From assembly GCF_006228125.1 (NCBI RefSeq), contig NZ_VDFY01000157.1:1-64000 (forward strand): a stretch of DNA of 64,000 nt, written 5' to 3'. The position numbers and the translations under genes were made by a program. The notes beneath the pieces are model-generated. The model was not told the DNA's origin. It made no database searches and was given only the letters and a program-made list of their open reading frames with translations. Shown here in pieces: positions 61,699 to 64,000 of the stretch; position 1 is the stretch's first letter; every line of letters begins with the position of its first letter. The DNA is from Micromonospora orduensis. Lineage in GTDB: Bacteria > Actinomycetota > Actinomycetes > Mycobacteriales > Micromonosporaceae.

Positions 61699-63543
61699 AT
61701 GGTTGCTCCGGCTGTTGTGCGGGGTATCGATCAGGCCCCGACGTCCCATCCGAAACTGCTCGCCTGGGTCCGTGAGGTCGCAGAACTGACCACCCCCGAC
61801 CGGGTCGTGTGGGTGGACGGGTCCGACGAGGAGTGGCGTCGCCTCACCGATGAACTGGTCGAGGCCGGCACGCTGATCCGTTTGAACCCGGAGAAGAAGC
61901 CCAACTCGTTCTACGCGCGCACCGACCCGACGGATGTCGCCCGGGTCGAGGAGCGCACCTTCATCTGCTCCGTCGACGAGGCGGACGCCGGCCCCACCAA
62001 CAACTGGATGGCGCCGGCCGAGATGAAGCGGACGATGACCGAGTTGTACCGCGGCTCGATGCGGGGCCGCACGATGTACGTCATCCCGTTCGTGATGGGT
62101 CCGGTCGAGGCCGAGAGCCCGATGTTCGGCGTCGAGATCACCGACAGCCCGTACGTGGTCGCGTCCATGCGCATCATGACCCGGATGGGCGCGAAGGTCC
62201 TCGAGGCGATGGGGAACGACGCGGACTTCGTGCACGCGTTGCACTCGATCGGCGCGCCGCTCGCCCCCGGTCAGCAGGACGTGGCGTGGCCGTGCAACGA
62301 GACCAAGTACATCTCGCACTTCCCGGAGACCCGGGAGATCTGGTCGTACGGCTCGGGTTACGGCGGTAACTCGCTGCTCGGCAAGAAGTGCTACTCGCTG
62401 CGGATCGCCAGCGTCATGGGGCGGGACGAGGGTTGGCTCGCCGAGCACATGCTGATCCTCAAGATCACCTCGCCGGAGGGCAGGGTCCACCACATCGCCG
62501 GCGCCTTCCCCTCGGCGTGCGGCAAGACCAACCTGGCCATGGTGGAGCCCACCATTCCGGGCTGGAAGGTCGAGACCATCGGCGACGACATCGCCTGGAT
62601 GCGGTTCGGCCCGGACGGCCGGCTCTACGCGGTCAACCCGGAGTACGGCCTGTTCGGCGTCGCGCCCGGCACCGACTGGAAGACCAACGCCAACGCCATG
62701 CGGACGCTGGACCGGGGCAACTCGGTCTTCACAAACGTCGGCCTCACCGACGACGGCGACGTCTGGTGGGAGGGCATGGGTGAGCCGCCGGCGCACCTGA
62801 TCGACTGGAAGGGCAACGACTGGACTCCGGAGAGCGAGGGCCTGTCCTCGCACGCCAACAGCCGGTTCTGCACCCCGATCACGCAGTGCCCGATCCTCGC
62901 CGACGAGTACTTCGACCCGAACGGCGTGCCGATCGACGCGATCCTCTTCGGTGGTCGCCGCAAGGACACCATCCCGCTGGTGACCGAGGCCCGTGACTGG
63001 GTGCACGGCGTCTACATGGGTGCGACGCTCTCGTCGGAGACGACGGCCGCCGCGTCCGGTGCGGTCGGCGTGGTCCGCCGGGACCCGATGGCGATGCTCC
63101 CGTTCATCGGCTACCACGCGGGCGACTACTTCCGGCACTGGATCGAGATGGGCAAGGGCGCCGACGGCGACGAGGCGAAACTGCCGAAGATCTACTACGT
63201 CAACTGGTTCCGCAAGGACCCGGAGGGCTCGTTCCTCTGGCCTGGCTTCGGGGAGAACGCCCGGGTGCTCAAGTGGATCGTCGAGCGGATCGAGGGCAAG
63301 GCCGACGCGGTGGAGACCGCGGTGGGCATGGTCCCGGCACCCGACGCGCTGGACGTCGAGGGCCTGGACATGACTCCGGAGGACGTCCGGATCGCGCTCA
63401 AGGTCGACCCGGACGAGTGGCGCAACGAGCTGCCGATGATCACCGAGTGGTTCGAGAAGTTCGGTGACAAGCTGCCCGGCGTGCTGTGGGCCGAGTTGGA
63501 CGCGCTGCGCGCCCGGCTGGACGCCGCGCAGCCGCAGCGGTAG
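61699..63543 (+). CDS. pckG: phosphoenolpyruvate carboxykinase (GTP)
   Basis: PckG (614 aa) converts oxaloacetate and GTP to phosphoenolpyruvate, the entry to gluconeogenesis. The ATG at 61699 has AGGAG 8 nt upstream. Key elements are the P-loop [16 protein letters not shown] with the catalytic Cys, the metal/substrate region [39 protein letters not shown], and guanine-binding segments [21 protein letters not shown] and [30 protein letters not shown]. Its length and motifs are those of the GTP class. In this window it completes a route from propionyl-CoA via the carboxylase and mutase toward sugars. Confidence 0.96.
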   Translation: MVAPAVVRGIDQAPTSHPKLLAWVREVAELTTPDRVVWVDGSDEEWRRLTDELVEAGTLIRLNPEKKPNSFYARTDPTDVARVEERTFICSVDEADAGPTNNWMAPAEMKRTMTELYRGSMRGRTMYVIPFVMGPVEAESPMFGVEITDSPYVVASMRIMTRMGAKVLEAMGNDADFVHALHSIGAPLAPGQQDVAWPCNETKYISHFPETREIWSYGSGYGGNSLLGKKCYSLRIASVMGRDEGWLAEHMLILKITSPEGRVHHIAGAFPSACGKTNLAMVEPTIPGWKVETIGDDIAWMRFGPDGRLYAVNPEYGLFGVAPGTDWKTNANAMRTLDRGNSVFTNVGLTDDGDVWWEGMGEPPAHLIDWKGNDWTPESEGLSSHANSRFCTPITQCPILADEYFDPNGVPIDAILFGGRRKDTIPLVTEARDWVHGVYMGATLSSETTAAASGAVGVVRRDPMAMLPFIGYHAGDYFRHWIEMGKGADGDEAKLPKIYYVNWFRKDPEGSFLWPGFGENARVLKWIVERIEGKADAVETAVGMVPAPDALDVEGLDMTPEDVRIALKVDPDEWRNELPMITEWFEKFGDKLPGVLWAELDALRARLDAAQPQR

Positions 63544-63574
63544 GTGTGAACGAGGCCCTTCGCGGGCATCACCT
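63542..63574 (+). terminator. hairpin after pckG
   Basis: AGGTG (63542-63546) pairs with CACCT (63570-63574), with inner GCCC (63555-63558) and GGGC (63564-63567). It starts within the pckG stop codon. Confidence 0.4.
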
Positions 63575-63580
63575 GATCCC

Positions 63581-64000
63581 ATGAGGACGGCCGCCGAGAC
63601 CGAGGTCCGGCGGCCGTCCGCCGTCCGGGTGCTCACCTTCCTGCTCGCGACGACCGCGGCGGCCACCGTCGTGGTCGAGCTGCTCAACTGGTGGTACGCC
63701 CCAGAGCAGGGCTTCGGGCTGGCCGTACGCACCGGCTGGGCGATGCTGCGCTCGTTCGGCTTCCTGCTGCTCATCGGGCACGTCCGTCGGGGCCGTACGG
63801 TGGCCCGCCCGTTCGGGTTGATCCTCGCGGTCACCACGATCTTCGCGGTCGGCCGGCTGATCGTGCCCCGGCAGGGGGTGCCACCGCTGCCCGGGCTGCT
63901 CGGCTTCGGCGTCCTCACCGCGCTCTGCGTGGCGGTGGTGTGGCTGCTCTACCGCTCGTCGGCGCTGGCCGGGCACCTGGTCCGACATCGGCCGAGGCTG
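63581..64000 (+). CDS. membrane protein of unknown function, C-terminus off the window
   Basis: The frame from ATG 63581 stays open to the window end (140 codons). It has a short polar N-terminus (MRTAAETEVRRPSAVR) and at least four hydrophobic helices: VLTFLLATTAAATVVVELL, AMLRSFGFLLLIGHV, FGLILAVTTIFAVGRLIV and LGFGVLTALCVAVVWLLYRSS. A LNWWYAPEQGFGLAVRTGW loop lies between helices 1 and 2. No family is recognised. Strong GC3 bias supports this frame over the opposite strand. Confidence 0.65.
   Translation, partial: MRTAAETEVRRPSAVRVLTFLLATTAAATVVVELLNWWYAPEQGFGLAVRTGWAMLRSFGFLLLIGHVRRGRTVARPFGLILAVTTIFAVGRLIVPRQGVPPLPGLLGFGVLTALCVAVVWLLYRSSALAGHLVRHRPRL

Noticed and set aside
61672..63918. 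Minus-strand open frame opposite pckG
   Set aside because: pckG is unmistakable on the plus strand and the antisense product has no recognisable features.

Overview
The window is very GC-rich actinobacterial chromosome with almost uniformly G/C third codon positions. Gene content and arrangement point to Micromonosporaceae, most likely Micromonospora or a close relative: cydABDC next to a BlaI/M56 pair, a split full/half aldehyde dehydrogenase beside deoC, GuaB1, AccA3/AccD5/AccE, GTP-dependent PEPCK, mycosin/EspC-like type VII secretion genes, and kinases with extracytoplasmic sensor domains. The genus is inferred from gene content, not from a marker gene. I see no rRNA, tRNA, CRISPR array, intact mobile element or biosynthetic gene cluster.

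Layout. 1-3.3 kb: a transposase-derived (IS110-like) gene, an acidic protein, a PadR regulator and a permease-prefix membrane protein. 3.4-10.7 kb: the cydABDC operon for cytochrome bd and its ABC exporter, beside an M56 metalloprotease/BlaI pair. BlaI-type palindromes lie in front of both cydA and blaI. 10.8-21.4 kb: deoC with a full and a half aldehyde dehydrogenase, upp, a GPP34 protein, a phosphosugar mutase, a Ser/Thr kinase and a stand-alone methylmalonyl-CoA mutase large subunit. 21.4-31.7 kb: an M20 amidohydrolase, small enzymes and acetyltransferases, an LpdA-type flavoprotein divergent from a gamma-glutamylcyclotransferase, a lipoprotein and membrane proteins. 31.7-33.4 kb: a threonyl-tRNA synthetase catalytic-domain paralogue preceded by an 18-codon leader peptide with three consecutive Thr codons and mutually exclusive hairpins; this looks like a ribosome-mediated attenuator. 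33.4-45 kb: three export or membrane loci, each next to a one-component regulator (MarR with a heterodimeric ABC exporter, TetR with DoxX, PadR with a DrrAB-like exporter) and each with a recognisable palindromic operator; guaB1 and accA lie among them. 44.8-59.3 kb: O-methyltransferase, maf, a three-gene type VII secretion-associated operon, accE, a second kinase, a lysozyme, a site-2-type protease, a ketopantoate-reductase-like protein, an ECF sigma pair, accD5 and birA. 59.3-64 kb: a MaoC dehydratase with two GtrA proteins, then pckG.

How the genes fit together. AccA, AccD5, AccE and BirA can form and biotinylate an acyl-CoA (propionyl-CoA) carboxylase. The mutase then leads toward succinyl-CoA and PEPCK connects to gluconeogenesis. 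The usual accD5-accE-maf order is still visible on the minus strand but is broken up by unrelated genes.

Regulatory grammar. Many genes that open a transcription unit lack a Shine-Dalgarno sequence and instead show a TANNNT -10 element ending 6-8 nt before the start codon. This implies leaderless mRNAs. In several cases the palindromic operator sits in the -35/-10 spacer.
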